Shown here in pieces: positions 1 through 13,830 of a stretch of DNA of 64,000 nucleotides. The stretch is taken from positions 114,394,001 to 114,458,000 of the forward strand of contig NC_060215.1 in assembly GCF_021130785.1 (NCBI RefSeq), read 5' to 3'. A program made the position numbers and the translations under genes. The stretch is from Homalodisca vitripennis. Lineage: Eukaryota; Arthropoda; Insecta; Hemiptera; Cicadellidae. The first letter of the stretch is position 1, and the number at the start of each line of letters is the position of its first letter. The notes beneath the pieces were generated by a model that worked only from the letters and a program-made list of their open reading frames with translations, made no database searches and was not told the origin of the DNA.

Positions 1-689
1 TTTGCATACACACAAATATATGATTGATTGTACAAGAAAGTTTTGGTTTATTAAGAGAGCTTTTAAAAAGAAGTAGGATTTGTCACTATGCAAAATACGT
101 TATTTTGCTAAATGATTAATTTGAGTGTGATGAATACAAACGCAAGTTATGGGATATATTTCAGTTATTAAGAATAAAAATAAGTCTATTTCGTCAAAAA
201 AATGGCAGAGTACAAGAGTTCCCCTACACAACCATATAAAAAGCTTGGTGGGGAGGCGTGACGTGAGGCCATCAACTAATTCCTCATTAAAAATTAGTTA
301 CATATGCTGTGGTAAATGTCAAAGGTTATGATAATACATCATTTTCAAAGTTCTACTAATGATACTTAATATTTAATTTAGTTACGGAAATACACTTAGA
401 AAACCCTAGGGAAATAAATAAATATAGTATGAAAATTGTCATGGTGGTCTACTGTGAAAATCAGATGGATTTAAACTTTTAATAGGCCTAAACTCTTTAT
501 CGAATAGCTCAATTTCTTCTGGAATATTCTTATACTACCTTCAAGAGAGCCCTGATAAACAAAAGTATGCAAATGTTTTAACTCCACGAATTGGAACAGT
601 ACGCGAGGACTTCCACTCTTAAGGATAGTTATTGTTTAAAATACATTAGGCGTACTTCATTTTTCAATTTTTGCCATCTATTGAGTAAT

Positions 690-870
690 TTTGCCAAACT
701 GTGCGCCGTTTGAAAGTAGACACAATAGCTGAAGGGTTGTCCGGGCTACTAGTAGTGTGAAGTATAATGGATAAGGGTGAGGGCAAGGGTGAGGTAGGGC
801 GTGCCGAGCTAATGTGCTCGGTCCACGTCCGTTTCAAGATGGCGATCAATAACCCCCTTCCATCGTCAGT
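690..870. promoter_or_regulatory. GC-richer patch with a YY1/Pho-like word
   Basis: Contains CAAGATGGCG (835-844), the YY1-type core, after tandem GGGTGAGG/AAGGGTGAGG words. The 113-codon minus-strand open frame across it has no recognisable domain. Confidence 0.22.
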
Positions 871-1559
871 AATAGGATAAAAACTATTATAAATAACGTA
901 ATTACGAGCAGCTTCAATATCACATTTTAAAAAAAAGTTTCTTGAGTTGTCATCATAACTTGGTCTTTTCGAGTATTGCTTTTTTGAGTAAATATTTAGT
1001 AACATTGAATTTAATCATGTGTCTGGTTGTATAAAGTTTATTCTTTTATTCAACCATGCCCTTCATATACAGTAATTTGATTTTTTTTCTTTGACTCTTA
1101 TTTACTAAATATTTTGTGTCGTATCACAGATTATTTGATTTGGTACTTGAGTTAATGACAATCAGAGTAGTATTCAATAAAGAGCTTAATGTGAACAAGT
1201 AGTGTTTTAACGATCAGTAATAACATGTTTAACTTAGGTTTATATAAAGACAATTAAATTAATTACAGACATAGAAATATATAAGTTTTGTATTGAAGTA
1301 GAAAATTTAATTAGTTAGTAGTTAGTGTTTACACAAGTAATACATTTTCTGTTTTGGAATGAGTGGAAATTAATCAGAAGTATAGCTATATTCTAATGAT
1401 TTACTGTGTAGTAAATTCGGTAATATAAAAATTGTTTTTAACACTCTAAGTTTTGAAAAGTTGTATACGTTTTCTGAAGAACGTAACACCTGACTTTATA
1501 ACACGTTAGCATTGTATCAACGTGTAATAGGGAATGAACAAACATCCTTACGCATGCAT

Positions 1560-2080
1560 TTATAAATAGAAACTAAATCAGGTCTACGACCGGAGAATCA
1601 GGGCACATTTATCTCTGAGGACTGAGGAAAGCCGGGCTACCCAGAACAAGATGAGAAAATCAGGAACGTAACTCAGAAGCCGTGTGGCATGTAAGGCCTA
1701 ACGAATGGCCTACGGCCTAATAGCTGAACCGCGGCCAGTGCCAGCACAGCTGTAGCAGCATTAATACTGCGATGAGCACTATAGACGGCTAAAGACGGAT
1801 ATTTATCGAGTCCCATTAAAGCCGCAACCTGTGTGGTCCGGCCCATTGTCAATTCTAACTAGGTCTCCTCAGGTACGGCCTACACACAGGAATGTTGATA
1901 TCGTTTGGCACCGGCGAGGGGCCACCGCAACAACCGTAACCGGCTTTCTTACTATATACGCACTGTCCTACTTCTTATTGAGAGATTTATGTCAGCCCGT
2001 GCAGGGTTGTCTGCAGTTCATCTTCCTTCAAGTATTCAAAGTTCCTGGTTATGTATGGTGCGAGATACTTCTAGTTAAAT
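1560..2080. other. GC-richer unique block without recognised gene
   Basis: Several CGG/CCG-containing words and GGCCCATTGTCAATTC (Sox-like CCATTGT) distinguish it from AT-rich flanks. The 83-codon forward open frame at its end starts at a non-compelling GTG/ATG context and has no domain. It could be constrained noncoding DNA or an old mobile-element fragment. Confidence 0.3.
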
Positions 2081-2089
2081 AAATATTAA

Positions 2090-5000
2090 AAAATCATAAT
2101 AACATAATAACATTGTTCTAAACTATGCTAATTTTATACATTACAAACTGTATACTAAGAATATTATCAAGAGTACCCGAAACTTTTTAGGCTGGGGTGT
2201 TTGTAAACGTTAAATTGTGCACGATTTAGCATTCAAAATATCTATTCAAGGTTACATTTTGGCCCTGGACATTAAACCTGAACCGAAAATAAATGTGGCT
2301 GTATTGTAGCGGAGTTGGGCTTTGAAAATCTCTTTTCCAATAAGGGGGAGGGAGGGATTTGTTTTTATTTGAATTTGTGTAAAGGATTTAAAAAATTTTT
2401 CCTCAACAATTTGAAGCAAACATTGTAAAGGTGTTATAATCAAACCCACAGAAAAACTTATGGAGATTAGGATATTACATTCTTATAGTATTTAGTGTAT
2501 ATACAAATTTACTAGAGTGGACGGCATATCCTTTTATTTTTTATGTGTAATACGTGTCTTTCCTTGAAGCAATAACATACGTTCATATCCTTCACTTCAG
2601 ATTTTTCTATTTTAGTCTGGTAAAAAAATACTAAAAACTCTTACTTTAAATTCCTGTTATTCCTCTTGGAGTAACCAAGACTTTTTCAATTTTTCAGCCT
2701 TCAGGAAAGTTTAAAATTAGAATGTGTACTTTAATAGGTAACGATATCTTATTTCGATACATTTACAGTTACATCCCCTTCGAAATCTGGTACTTTTATT
2801 CTAACGTATATATCCTTATATTGTTGAGAGTGCATAAAAACATTACGTGTGAGTAATTAAAGAAACGTAAATTATATGCACAACTTATAACAAACCTACG
2901 CGATTCTCAACTGATGTTAACATTTTCAGGACAGTCGTAAAGCATAATAAACGTAATAAACTGTATGGAAAAGACTATTTATTCGAAAGTTAAAAGTTCA
3001 GTGCTTTTAATTACTATATTGTGTACTAAAAAAGAGCACGTACAAAGTTGATATTTTCAAAAAATATATTGTTACTGAATTAAAATTGATTATTATTATT
3101 GTATTTTTATTTAATTTCAACTTTACTAAGAGCATCATAGAGACCGAATGTTTGCATGAGGCTCGCGATGAGGTTCCCGATGAGGCTGGCTAAGAACGAG
3201 AATACAGTGATAACTTAGGCCTCCATGTAGAAGGGTGCCAGCCTAGAGAGTGCCTTACGGGTAAGTTATACTGTACACGTATTAAGGACTTGGCTGAATG
3301 TTCTATTATGATCCTCGATACAGAATAAAAACTTAAGCATTTAATATTGAAGAATGAAACAGGAGTAAAATACATCCAAAAATAATGAATCAAGTTACTA
3401 TATTTTATTAATATAGTTCTTGTTTATTTGGCAATGTCTATGGGTATTCATTGTTGTATTTTCACATGGTGAACAAGAGGCTATGTAAAACTTATGTGAC
3501 TTTGTTATCCTAGGAAAGCATCAAAAATTATGTTTTATTGACAATATATAATAAAACGCATAAACATAGTAATTTTATAAAGTTAATTATTATATTGTGA
3601 CTTTTAATTTAAACCAATATTGGTCAACACCTTACAGCTGGTAAACAACATAATTTGTTAAATATCTGTCGTTTAGTGTTCTTAATTACTAGAACAACAG
3701 TTCAATAGGGAACTGATAAAAAATTGAGGACATCCTCAATTTGATAATCTCTTAGTGCAATTGATTATCAAGGAACTCATAATTACCAAAGAACTTATTC
3801 CCACTTTAATTTAAAAAAATAAAAGTATAAAGTAAAGTAACAAAATCATAACGAATTAGAAATCTTTGTTTAGTTAAGTTATTTAATCTTTAATTATAAT
3901 TTAATTTTTTACGACTTTTTTGGTCATATATCGTCATGGATATACAAACTACCACAAACAGCAAATAATTTAAAATGGTGTGCCGTTTTACGTAGGCTTA
4001 CATTTTTAAGTTTCTATCCGCAAAGACACTTTCCCTGAAGACTGATAGTAGAATTAATATGCAGTTTATAAACAGTAATTTTTCATGTATATTAAAATAC
4101 AGGCCTTTTAATATAACATTTCTAAACGGGAATAATGGTTTTATAATCTTCCTACTTTACGTGGAAAACTGGATCAAACTGGTTTCGATTAGGAAGGCGT
4201 TAAAACATGTCTTGTGTTAAAAACTAAATCCGAAAAACAGGAGACATCACTGGTACTGCTGGGAAGGGGCGAAAAGTTCCGAAGTTACAGAAGTGCAAAG
4301 TAATATCGTGTAATTCCAACTCGGAAAATCTGCCTTATCACGAAATTTCAAACTTAACAGCTGCACTTTTATTCATGGTAGTTGTTGGAAGTTAGAAAAG
4401 TGATAAGGAGGGCTTAGCAATTTCTAAAACAGACGATGGCGAAACACTCTAGAAGACGCGGGGTGAGGAGGAAAGGGAGGTGAGGCTTATCTCTTATCAC
4501 TGAAAACACCTGCAATCTCAGCTGTTTAACGGAGTGAGTTTTTGAGCTCAAGAGAGGCTGGAGGAGGGTCGGGCGGGGTGTTTAACCCCCGAACCGCGAT
4601 ATATGCAAACATGGCTCCACCACCCCTTATACTGTTATCGTGAGTATAATCAATACTCGACCATTTTATAAGGATAACAAAAAGGGCAAACTCATCGATA
4701 AACGTAAACACAGCAGTCCTGTGATTTCAGGTGACATGTACCATATTCAGACTGCAAATGTTAGGGTTAAAATATACAACAGTAGCCTACGTTATGGCTG
4801 TTAGACTATGTTATAATTAAAATAATTTAACGTTAGAAAAGAATTGATTTCAGTAGATTCTAATAATTTTAATTTAGGCATGAGCAGATAGCAACTGTTT
4901 ATTAGTAAATTTTACCGTTTATATATTTTGTCATTTTTTAAAGAAATCTGTCACCTTTATTTAAAAACATTGCTGTAGGCTTTATAAAAAAAATATATTT

Positions 5001-5240
5001 TTACTAATATAAAAAAATAATTTGTATAAAATGATTAAATAGTTTTCTAAGTATCTTGTTCATGTATATAAGATATGATATACTTTGTTATATATGATTT
5101 CATATCATTATCTTATTTCCAAAACTTCAATTGCACACATATATTAAGTCATCATTAATAATTGTTAAAGGTTATGATAAACAGTTAAATATATGAACGA
5201 AAGATTAATTACTGCTAACTATACTTCTGCAATTTAATTC
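2090..5240. other. AT-rich gene-less stretch
   Basis: Apart from the inverted repeats at 3721-3771 and a small GC patch at about 4430-4620, no gene, RNA gene or repeat is supported. Open frames here are under 70 codons with no domain. Confidence 0.5.
3721..3771. repeat. Two adjacent inverted repeats
   Basis: AAATTGAGGA-CA-TCCTCAATTT (3721-3742) is a perfect 10-bp-arm palindrome. Overlapping its edge, TTGATAATC (3741-3749) pairs with GATTATCAA (3763-3771). The cluster lies in AT-rich DNA without genes. Confidence 0.7.
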
Positions 5241-5249
5241 ATAACGAGC

Positions 5250-5410
5250 TTATAGTGTATTGTGGTCATAATGCCGATTTCAAATATGCCGCGCCTCAGG
5301 CTTGACGTGGCGGTACCTGTCGGAGAAACGGTGAACTGCATGAAGGGTAGCGTTGCACTGCCCTCTCTCATCCGTTATTGAACCATTCATTCAACGTTAG
5401 ATCACTGTAT
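5250..5410. other. Short GC-rich island
   Basis: Contains GCCGCGCCTCAGGC (AP-2-like GCCTCAGGC) and CTGCCCTCTCTC. Isolated in AT-rich DNA; function unknown. Confidence 0.3.
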
Positions 5411-6650
5411 TGTTAAGTGCTTTAATATGAAAATAGTATCAGTGAAATATCATTGCTGCAAACTAAAATTTCAAAGGCCTGACATATTTGACGTCATTAT
5501 ATAAAATAGTATGACATTCTGAAAAAAATTAATTACCAAGACCGTGTTTTAGTAATCAGTATTTCTCATTAATCATAATATTTACTCTCATAAGATTAAT
5601 AATAGAACTTTGGATGCCTGAGAGACAGAGCCCACAGTGCAGCAACGTTTATCTTGGTATTCAAATCAGATGTATTTCAAATCTGCGAAAGACATATCTA
5701 GGGTGCAAATTTAGATGACTAAGTTGTTAGGAAAGGAATACAAAGAATAAGTTTTCGATTTATATAAAATAATATTTATTTTTCAAACAAAAGATTCATA
5801 TACCTAAGATACTTAAATTAGGAATTTCCTTTTACAACGTCGATAATAATAAATATATTGTAAATTTATTTCATTGGAAGTTATTATGTATACACTTTAC
5901 TGTAAACTGTGTTATTTACCGTTTTAATCTTATGTTTCAGGTACGATTCAGATCTCGATCCCAACGACACGCTTTAGTAAGTAGAACACTTTAGATCAAA
6001 TAGAATAAGCCACTTATAGAAGGTTACAAAAGTAAAATAAAGTGTGAAAACCACAGCCAAAAGTATGATAAACTCCTCGTTTCAGAATATTCTGGAATAC
6101 ATAGCGTTGGTCAGTGTGCACATTGCAAGTAGTGTGGTACTAAAATGCAAAACAGTTGCAACTGAGACGATTGCCAAGTTATTCGTGTGGTTAAGGTAAA
6201 GCAATCAGTTTTCAGTTGGAATATCTCTAAGGGATTTGTTTTGACCCAGCTCTCCAATAAAAAGTCATTTCTGAAGAAAGCAAAAATCGAAAATATTTTT
6301 TTTATCGTTGTATGGACTTTGTGGGTTTTTAAAAAGGATATTAACTTTTACAGTATGCAAATGGAAGATGACAGGAGAGAGTGACGTGTCTCTGCTTATA
6401 AAACGTTTTTATGTCCTTAAGAAAACATATTTAAAAAAACATGCAATTTTCCTAAGTTCCCTAAGTCTTAAAGGAAAAAATTATTTCACTATTTGAAAAT
6501 ATACAAAATGTACAAAATTTATCATTTTTTCACCGTCGTTTTTATTTCGGATTAACAAAAATTTCATAGCTCGCCTACTTTAATTTCTTTAAATCCTCGT
6601 TGACAGATTACAAAGTTATTTGTAAAACTTATAATCTGAAACAAAATATC
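5411..6650. other. AT-rich gene-less stretch
   Basis: Two overlapping short forward frames (6187-6496) are lysine- and phenylalanine-rich and look like chance frames in AT-rich DNA. Nothing else seen. Confidence 0.5.
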
Positions 6651-7260
6651 GATTGCAGTACCTTAAGACGTACCGGTCAATCCGCAACGGTACTTACATT
6701 TTCTCAAGTAAGGTACTACCTGAGCCTCAGTGGCTTCACTTCTGGCTGGTTTATACCTTCCAGTTGAACCCACACTGGGTACGCAAAAACAGATTTCACT
6801 TAAATCTGGGCAAGCTTCAGGAGCGGTACATCACTAACCGCAAATGCCGAGATTCTGGGGCGCAGGGCAATTTGATGGGTCTAGTCTACCGCGGGAGAAG
6901 ACTGTTGGAGTTTGTAGGGTTCGTTCCCTAAGATTCAAAGATTCTTGCCTGCCTAGACGTAAGGGTGTGCCATCCCCTGCCTGGTTTGACTGGAGAGGCT
7001 GGTTCAGGGCTGGACTTCCCTTCTTCAGAGAGGACATGACTTGAGATAGTGACCTAAAATTTTCCTCATGAATCTCGACAGGATGCGGCCCCTACCTCCA
7101 ACCCTACCCATCCAGAATATCCTGTTACTCCGGAAGTAGCGCAAAGAGCCTTTTAGGACTAGATGCAATTTTCTAGGCTTCTTGTCCTAAGTGAACAAAA
7201 ACCCGTATTACCTGCACCAGTTCTGGTCACTTTTTACGGCAAACTTTGATTCCCCGTAGA
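6650..7260. other. GC-richer island, possible old mobile-element remnant
   Basis: About 600 bp with balanced composition and overlapping short frames on both strands (92, 67 and 66 codons), none with a domain. The mix of pieces such as CCATCCAGAATATCC and AAGAGCCTTTTAGGAC resembles degraded element sequence, but no reverse transcriptase or transposase motif is visible. Confidence 0.3.
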
Positions 7261-9679
7261 GTTGAAGTTTAAAACTCACTTTGATTTTAGAACTAAAAAC
7301 ATCACAACTAATATAGCACAACGTTAATTCATTCAACTCTTCCAGCCGGGTACAAATAAAATAAAATTAAAATTTCTTTCGGGTGCTGCGAATTTAAACG
7401 GCTATTCTGTAATGTAAAGGTAAGTATAACATTATTATTATTAGTGTATATATTATCAACTTTTTAAGTTTGTCACACGTTTACGTTCCACACAAACAAC
7501 GTGTTTTTTATTCTTAGAAAAAAATATATTTAACAAATTTACCGAAAGTAGTTGTTTTTTACTGTTTAGAAAAATTTAACTTTGTTACTTTTTTAAGGTC
7601 ATAATTTTTGAATCTATCAGTTAAGAGTTTTTTTTTTTTTTTTAATTCCCCAGGTACACGTTTTATATAATTTAATAATATTATGGACTATGTTTGATCA
7701 ATATTTTCAAATTTCCCGTTCTTGAAATATCACGTATAAAATACCACTATTAAGAACGGAGTTGCCACAGGTGATAATATCCCCTCGTTTTTATGGGTAA
7801 AATAATAATTAGGCGTTTTAAGAATGACGTCATTCCGTTCTATTATTTCGGGCACATAATAGGTAAGTAAAAAACCAGACACACAGATCTTACTAAGATA
7901 TGTCAACGTTTCACGAAATAAGTATTACATTTTTATTTATTTTTGTACATTTAAGATCTAACTATTTCCTTAATTAACAAGAAACATTGCTATTTCTTAA
8001 TAAAGTACATAAGGACAGGATTCGAAATCTTACAAACTAGCAAAAGACAACCCATCGAACAACTTGTAGGTTGTTAGAAATATCAGATATAGCTGGAAAC
8101 TACCTTTATCTATGTGATAAACACGGATATGTTGAATAAAGGTTTATTACTAAGAAGAAATTAAAACAATTATTCTCGACCTATTGAGCTTCATACTTAC
8201 AGGTACAATTCTTTTTTTTCTATCAAACAAAATTTTTTTGCAATCGTGATTTGAGATACTGTTTAATATTCTATTTTCTCAACTGTATTTACTTTGTATG
8301 TTTGCTTTTATTAATACATTAAATATTTGTTATTGCTACCTTTTTAAATATTTACATTATACAAATTAGAAGTTGCTCAGGAAGATTGAAGTTAAATTAG
8401 TGTAACTTACGTAAACATAAATTTTCTATGCTGTGCAGAGTAAATGCATGATTATATGAATCGATCACAAAAATAAATAATATTTATTATTTCTCTGAAG
8501 CGAGATTTTGTATTTGTTTTTTTCCTTCTTTTTTAGCTTCAACATTTGTCTAAACCACCTTCATCATCCTTTTACCATTTTAAATTTATCGAACACTATA
8601 AAATATATGTCTAACCATAGTACTAATACCACTATCTTTCATAATTTTACAAAACATTACACATTTTCGGTGGTTTCAGGAACAATAGTCTTGTTTACAA
8701 GCAATAAACATCTTGGTACAGTTATATTGCTTTGATAACTAACTTTGTAAATTTGGTGTTTATTATTTTTATTTTATATTTATTTCCAATAGCTATGCCA
8801 ATACATATATGATAATATAATTAGATGATACAATAACTATCTATTGTATAGGTATTGTTTTATCATAGATCCACGATTTTATAATTACACACTGATAACT
8901 TTTACAACTATAACATCTCTACAACAACTCTATTGAGGAAACAATTTACCTGTCGCCCAAATCATTTTTAATCTACTATAACAGAAAGCAGCCATGTAGG
9001 AAGCGAGTTCTTTACAGTTAAGCTAATGATTTTGGACCTATAAGCTTTTACTGGTTCTTAATATAACTGTAAAACCGAATATTTGTGATATGATCTTATC
9101 TTTCTAAACATAATAATACAGAACGTAAAATAATACAATGTAAGGTTATAAATAAAAGAATAAATACTAGTTACAAAACCTACGATTATCCCTAAAAAAT
9201 ACGGAGGATATGTTTTAAAGGGAACGCATAATGTAATGTAAACAATTTTATAACTCATGTATATTTTTATATATTTTTTTAGTTTTCATCTATCTATAAC
9301 ACTTATTAGTATTACTAAGTGAGTAGGCTACTTATATTACAGAGAGCTCTGCTATTTAACATATTGTACAAAATATTGTATCCTGGAATATTTGTGAAAT
9401 ATCTATTATATTATTATATTTCGATTGAATATTTCAAAAAAGTGTTCCAGATGACTCTAATTTCTTGGGAAGCTACTTAAATATAATTTTTCCAAATGTG
9501 TAATATTCTAATATCATAATTAATTAAATAGTGTGAACTTACTTTATCACTGAAAAATAAAACTTTATTAGCACATTGTGTAAAGTTACAATTAACCAAT
9601 AAATAAATCAATTTTTCCACAGAGTTTGAAACCCACATTTCGAGCTCTATCATGAATAAATAATTAGCTTTATATTAAT

Positions 9680-9741
<62 letters not shown>

Positions 9742-11156
9742 TTAGAACAACATTTTCCGTGAGAGTTTGGTATTTTACCTCGATTGCAGCCAAACCTTGT
9801 ATTGTAGCTTAAAACTAAAATTTTCTTAAAATGGAAATTCGTTTGAGTGGAAATATTTTGTCATTTTTACCTGCGAATTTTGTTTCTGGAATCGCGGCCG
9901 AAACGTTGGTCGTAGCTTAAATGTAAAATTTTTATTAACTAAACAGTGATGGCATCTACCAAAAAGTCAAGTACATTTGTAACCTCTAGAACAGCTCTTT
10001 TGTTTGCCCAGATTATACTCTAATTAAATTACACTCCCTGATTTACTTGCACAAGATTGCTCTCTATTTACTCTCACAACACAGAGCCAACGCCCACCAG
10101 AAAAGAGCTACGTGTTTTTTAACCCCTGGGAACATTAACTCCTCCGGTATTGAATTTCCTGGTATGACCAGGTAATCTCCAGCGTAAATTAAAACCCCTG
10201 ATCAACTTATACTGTTTATACATTTTACTGTCATACATGATACTATCATATTATTCTAAAGGTACAGCTCTAAATATTACAGTAATACAGCTCGTCATAA
10301 CCCTCTGTGGCACTCAGTACACGGAGTCTAACACACTTCCTAATATGCTAGAAACTTGAATAATTCTAGCTTAGCCTATGTAACCCCTACAAAATACCTA
10401 ATAGTTGCAAATTCTACATTTACATTACTGAAAACAATTCATATATGGTGACCCATGTAGTCTTTCATCCTAAGTACTGTACCGGCAAAACCAAAGGTCC
10501 TAGCTCTAATCCAATAGGATAAAATCTCTTAAAGAAAGGTCCAGTCATTTTCATTCGAATCTCTAAAGGTTAATCCACAAAACGCGTTTAGATTAAAAAA
10601 ACTTAAAAAAAAAGTTAAATCCAGTCATTTTTCTTTTTTATTTGTGTTCAAAGGCCAATTAATTGTGACCGATGTACAGGACGCAAAACAAAGAAATTAA
10701 TATCATTATTGGATAATAAGAGATCATTAAACAATTTCCTTTTGTATTTCCTGGCATCTCTAATTTTAGTCCCGAAAATACGAGCCTCTTAAATTGAAAC
10801 CTGTGGCAAATTCTTGTCAATTTCATTAATTAAATTATTCTTTTACTTTGTTATGCTACTACATGAAATTTGGAAACCTCATCTCCAAATTCAAATGACA
10901 TAAAATTCCTCGTATCCCCGAATTTGGTCCCCAGCTAGCCGAAGGTGAGTGATCATTACAAAAAAACGCACTCTCCAGTAATAATGGTAAGCTATTTGAA
11001 CATATATTGTAAAATACTTATCTTTAGCGCAAAAAAACCATTAATGTTGAACTTTTTTGGTTCCCTTACTGTCTGGGCCTCGCTGTACGCTACACTTTTG
11101 CAACATTTCCGTGAGAATTATCGTCAAAAGCACACTTGATGAAGCAAAACAATGAG
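7261..11156. other. AT-rich gene-less stretch
   Basis: Contains the (TA)n array at 9684-9736 and homopolymer T runs near 7630. No coding, RNA or mobile-element signal was recognised. Confidence 0.5.
9684..9736. repeat. (TA)n microsatellite
   Basis: Uninterrupted AT alternation of about 53 bp in AT-rich DNA with no gene nearby. Confidence 0.95.
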
Positions 11157-11256
11157 TCTAGACCACAGGCGGAATAACAGATGGCTTCCTCAATGGGCGT
11201 ATAGGTGAGACATAAACACCAAAGAGGCAGTGGAACAGGATACGAGTGTCAGGAGG

Positions 11257-11425
11257 TGAGTGATAGGATCCTACAAGATGTGATACTACACAAGTGATAC
11301 AATAGGATAAAATGTGATACGACAAAAGTGATTCGATAAGATAAAATGTGACGCACGACAAGTGATACAATAGGATGAGATGTGGTACCAGAAGTAAAAC
11401 AATAGCATGAAATGTGAGAGGACGA
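11257..11425 (+). repeat. 34-bp minisatellite, about five imperfect units
   Basis: Units of about 34 bp based on CAAGTGATACAATAGG then ATAAAATGTG and a variable ACGACA tail, starting near 11257, 11291, 11325, 11359 and 11391. The minus-strand open frames over this stretch read repeated ILSYCIT/SYHI-like peptides. They are translations of the minisatellite, not genes. Confidence 0.8.
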
Positions 11426-11429
11426 CTCG

Positions 11430-13330
11430 AGTGCCGGGATGGAGACAATACAATAGAGGGTGTTGCACGCCGGCTCTCGGCTCCGCGCCATTGACGTTTC
11501 AAAAGGGATGATCATTGGAATACTTTTGTCTTTACTTTGTATGCAAATCATTTTCAATGTAAACTACCGTTTGAAAATTCTATGTCATATTGTTAGACGT
11601 AGGCCGTACATGCAGTGAGACTTGGCCTTACGGCTAAGTAGGTCAAGGATTTATTCTAGGTTGTACACTTACAAGAACTATAACCAAGATTAGATTTTTT
11701 ATCTCATATTTTATCATTTTAAAGAATCTAACGAAAATCTTTGGACACCTGATATTAAACTTTAACCTCCTCATTTCTATGCTGAGCTATGTGTTTCCAG
11801 ATGGTGGTTATACTGAGAATGGTCACAAAGGCTTATTAAATAAACTTTAACCTCCACTAGACATTTCTGCAATTTCTTTTGTTATTTCCAAAGAGTTTAA
11901 GAATATCTAATATGAAAAAATAGCGTAAATATTATATTTTAAATATATTTTGTTATCGACGAATACAATTTTTATTTAAAAAATGGTGTTGTTTGTAATG
12001 GATTCCAACCACAACAATTATTTTTTATGTATAATAATATAACCCACGTCGTTAAATACGTTAAGAGACTTTTGCTATATTTCTTTAAATAACAAGAATA
12101 TACGACATTGATTTACAGATAGTATTATAATAACACTATTTATTTTTTGCATTAGTTCGATTACTTTTTGAAATTAAATATAAATTGAAAACTTAAAATT
12201 TAATATTAAAATTTAAATTTAATAGTTTTCTTCCATTTTCAACCTGTGTAATATTTCGTAAAATTAATTATTAGCATGAAAACTTTTGTTAATATTATCC
12301 TCACAAATAGCCATCATTTAGGAATTCGATTGCTCAGTAAACATAGATGTGAGGAAAGAATTTCACAATATAAACATTTTTACCGTGTTTTACTGTTTCA
12401 AAGTTTTCTTATGTTTTGACTCTTTCTTATGACTTTTACATGCTCACAAAAATATCCCCAGTGAAGAATTTATAATTAACTTCTTTTCATTATTATTGTG
12501 TTATTTAAGAAAATACATTCACTCTTACTTTTTAAAATACTACACATAGACCCCCTCTATGTTAAATACAATATGAAAATAATTCGTGCATCTATCTTTT
12601 TTGCAGTTTGTTTGTTAAGAACTTGCGGGAAACAGCTTAATCATATATTTGCATAACGTATAATAAGTAATAAAATTAGTTTGTTTGACTCTAAATGTTA
12701 AACTTGTTCAAGCTCAAAGGCAGATAATGGTATTAAAACGTAAGTATTGTTTCCATTAAATTTCTAAACCTAAAAATCATGGTGATAAATGTCTGGCGTT
12801 AGTGATTGCACTTCTAAAAGAGACAGCCGTTGGATTATGAACGCATCCTCTATCTGTTGAAATCCTCTCAAACTAGTTTAAGTTTAATAATGGTAATTTT
12901 ATTGGTTTTACCATGGGAAAGTCAGTAAATTTGTCCATTGAGCCACAATTAATTATATTTCCCAAGATAAGTCATCTGCTTCTCGTTTGTATGTTAATTA
13001 TTATAATTCACATGGTTATTAAAAAACCTGTCAGTTTTTATTGTCTAATTTCACTTTTATGATTAGTGTTAAAGCCATAATATTTGGCAATAGTTAACTT
13101 AACATGTCAATTTTATATTATTTATACTTCCGTTCAGCTCTTTTTGTGTGTTTATATTTGTTTATTTATCAGTTCACAACACAGTTTTCTATCGATGTAC
13201 ATGACAAGCATGTATATAAAAGCTCGTCTGCTTCAGATATCAGATATGAGAAAACGCATCGGTTTACTCAAAACTGTAGACCTCCCTAAAGACTGCTCGC
13301 CGGACACCAATGAAATCTTTGAGAGCAAGG
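11430..13330. other. AT-rich gene-less stretch
   Basis: The forward frame ending at 13335 (83 codons) finishes in a more coding-like MRKRIGLLKTVDLPKDC, but lacks a domain or flanking splice evidence. Otherwise featureless. Confidence 0.4.
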
Positions 13331-13339
13331 TTTAACAGA

Positions 13340-13830
13340 ACCGTGGCAGATAAAGTGACAGCTAGTCAAGTTTCTGGAACGAGCCCCAGAGGGCAGGTCT
13401 CTCAGAAGCTCGGAGCATCGATTGTGGGATAGGGCCTGAGCGGAGGTTTGCGGGGGGGTGGGGTGGTGAAGTATTTATTGGGGTGGCACTGCTTCTACTT
13501 CCCCGGCACGTTCTCCCCCTCCTCACAGACTCTCCCCCACCCCCGACCACTGGGTAAACTAACACAACCCCTTACACAGCAACCGAAAAACATAAAGTAG
13601 TCCAGCTCCGACAGTTTCATTAAAAATCGAACACGCGCCCTTCATAAATTGTAAAGGTTACACCCAATCCGGAGGTGGAATTTATTTGCATTCATGCTTC
13701 ATCGATAGGTAAAAGTAGATACCTGCTTAAGTGTTCCGTGAGATATAACTGATTGATAGGTACCCGCGATCTATCTCTCTCGCAATCCTCCAGAACCCTG
13801 AAATCGCGTTAGACATTACCATACATTGAG
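13340..13830. other. GC-rich island
   Basis: Runs of GGGGGGTGGGG and CCCCCACCCCC, and AGAGGGCAGG, make this the most GC-rich stretch in the first 15 kb. It may be regulatory; no gene recognised. Confidence 0.3.

Noticed and set aside
11158..11557. Three overlapping minus-strand frames of 60-114 codons
   Set aside because: Their repeated HILSYRITCVVSH-like peptides are the 34-bp minisatellite read in different frames.
13380..13400. CTCF-like core (CCCCAGAGGGCAGG), with similar AGAGGGC cores near 23535 and 24395
   Set aside because: Only the AGRKGGC core fits; the flanking bases of the CTCF consensus do not.
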